Below, one piece after another: positions 46,699-47,494 of a stretch of DNA of 47,494 nucleotides; position 1 is the first letter of the stretch, and each line of letters starts with the position of its first letter. Below the pieces are notes generated by a model, which saw only the letters and a program-made list of their open reading frames with translations, was not told the origin of the DNA and ran no database searches. The position numbers and the translations under genes are program-made. This DNA comes from Vicinamibacteria bacterium (GTDB lineage Bacteria > Acidobacteriota > Vicinamibacteria > Vicinamibacterales > UBA2999): the NCBI GenBank assembly GCA_025938035.1, contig JAICQE010000009.1, positions 1-47,494 of the forward strand. Reading direction: 5' to 3'.

Positions 46699-47494
46699 TT
46701 ATATGGAATTGCGCGAAACAGGACGATTTGCAGAGAACGGCGACAGTCGGACGGCTCCGCCTGATTCGGTCGGACGCCCTCGCCATCGTTGAATCGAATC
46801 CCTGAAGCGAACCAGTCCGAACATGGCGGCTGTGAAAGCCACAAAGGCGGCGACCGCGACCGGAAACGCGAGACGCCGATGAATCGGAGCCGACAGGACG
46901 CCGTACACGAGCTCGACGTGAATCCAATACACGAAAAGCGAAGCGCGGCCGAACTGCTGCAGGGCTTCCCATCGCCAGAAGAGACTCAGGTGATAGGCGG
47001 CCGCGACAAGGATCAGCAGCACGCCGAGCCGCAGGAAGAAGAACGTCGGTGACGAAGTCCAGAAGCTAGTTTCCGAGTAAATGGGCGGAAGAAAGGACGC
47101 GCCATACCCTCCAGCGGCCAGGGCAAGACCGGCCACCGTTACCCAACGCATGAGGGGTCGGTCGTCCGACGGCTGGCGGTCCTCCAGCCAGGCGCCGGCA
47201 ACGCATCCTGCGGTGAAGAAGGCCGCCCAGGGAAACAGGGTGAAGTTCGTCAGGCCCGGCCGCGGGCGCAGATACGCCTCCAGCCAGTCCGGGAGAGGGT
47301 CGAGGGCGGACCAGCTCCGAATCAGCGGAGTGGCCATCGCCATGGCAATCGTGACCGCAGCGAAGACGAGAGCCCGTCGCTTCACGGTGGTCGCCGCTCC
47401 CCAGCCGAGCGCTGCGACAAGCATCGACACGCCCATGATGTTGAGGATGTCTACCTTCAGGAGCGCCTGAGGAAACCGCCCGCCACTGATGAGA
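46699..47494 (-). CDS. Multi-pass membrane acyltransferase, C-terminal part (cut by window edge)
   Basis: The frame is open to the window edge, so the N-terminus is missing; about 265 residues are visible. At least six hydrophobic segments, with FPQALLKVDILNIMGVSM, FPWAAFFTAGCVAGAWLED and ASLFVYWIHVELVYGVLS, resembling the heparan-alpha-glucosaminide N-acetyltransferase-like (DUF1624) or acyltransferase-3 membrane families, which transfer acyl groups to sugars across the membrane. The two cannot be told apart from this portion. The C-terminal tail after residue 235 is polar. The region 46541-46698 beyond its stop holds only the DGQHR promoter. Confidence 0.75.
   Translation of the reverse strand, partial: LISGGRFPQALLKVDILNIMGVSMLVAALGWGAATTVKRRALVFAAVTIAMAMATPLIRSWSALDPLPDWLEAYLRPRPGLTNFTLFPWAAFFTAGCVAGAWLEDRQPSDDRPLMRWVTVAGLALAAGGYGASFLPPIYSETSFWTSSPTFFFLRLGVLLILVAAAYHLSLFWRWEALQQFGRASLFVYWIHVELVYGVLSAPIHRRLAFPVAVAAFVAFTAAMFGLVRFRDSIQRWRGRPTESGGAVRLSPFSANRPVSRNSI

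Noticed and set aside
46546..46764. 72-codon plus-strand frame
   Set aside because: Overlaps the DGQHR promoter and the acyltransferase 3' end, no domain, no ribosome site.

Overview
High-GC bacterial chromosome, densely packed. Many neighbouring genes overlap by 4 bases (ATGA) or 1 base (TGATG, TAATG), and start codons include GTG and TTG. There is no rRNA or tRNA gene, so taxonomy is inference. Three things suggest Acidobacteriota, probably the Vicinamibacteria side: an Isc operon whose HscB carries a zinc ribbon, a secreted subtilase with a long NIVWST tail, and many 'word-repeat' and REP-like palindromes between genes (recalled, not searched).

Layout. 1-4130 (minus): iscR-iscS-iscU-iscA-hscB-hscA' iron-sulfur operon with a recognisable promoter and operator. 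4183-7093 (minus): cysteine synthase, a JAMM/Mec-type protease, and a ThiS/CysO-MoeB-rhodanese polyprotein. This looks like a sulfur-carrier-protein cysteine pathway, and its promoter/operator has the same geometry as that of iscR. 7204-11505 (minus): tandem M16 peptidase, AlkA-type glycosylase, SIMPL-domain protein. 11533-15496 (plus): class III CoA-transferase, a small unknown, a secreted alpha/beta hydrolase, a VapBC-type toxin-antitoxin pair. 15513-20380: UbiE/MenG-type methyltransferase, cupredoxin, ZIP permease with an extra N-terminal domain, and Tat-exported multicopper oxidase (minus), diverging from a DtxR/MntR-type regulator fused in frame to an exported barrel-like protein. This is a candidate oxidase-coupled metal uptake system. 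20465-22276: phosphatase, queD and divergent queC. 22354-26209 (minus): deoxyhypusine-synthase-like protein, DUF5615 PIN-like protein, nagA, DUF4097 lipoprotein-like protein. 26358-33089 (plus): sigma-54 activator with an N-terminal winged helix, subtilase with 17 exact NIVWST repeats, HD-GYP/GAF/GGDEF protein, flavin reductase. 33181-34886 (minus): fabI and a zinc-ribbon/Gly-Arg-rich protein. 35117-42647: arginine block, argR, a shortened ArgG-like protein and argH leftward, argC-B-D-(NAGS)-J rightward. 42765-47494: fatty acyl-CoA ligase, pxpA, a possible small RNA with a strong terminator, a DGQHR protein, a membrane acyltransferase cut by the window edge.

A theme runs through the whole window. 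Short palindromic or word-like repeats sit in most intergenic gaps and repeatedly enter reading frames: a signal peptide, two C-terminal tails, an interdomain linker, an internal methyltransferase loop and a charged tail appear to be built from repeat DNA.
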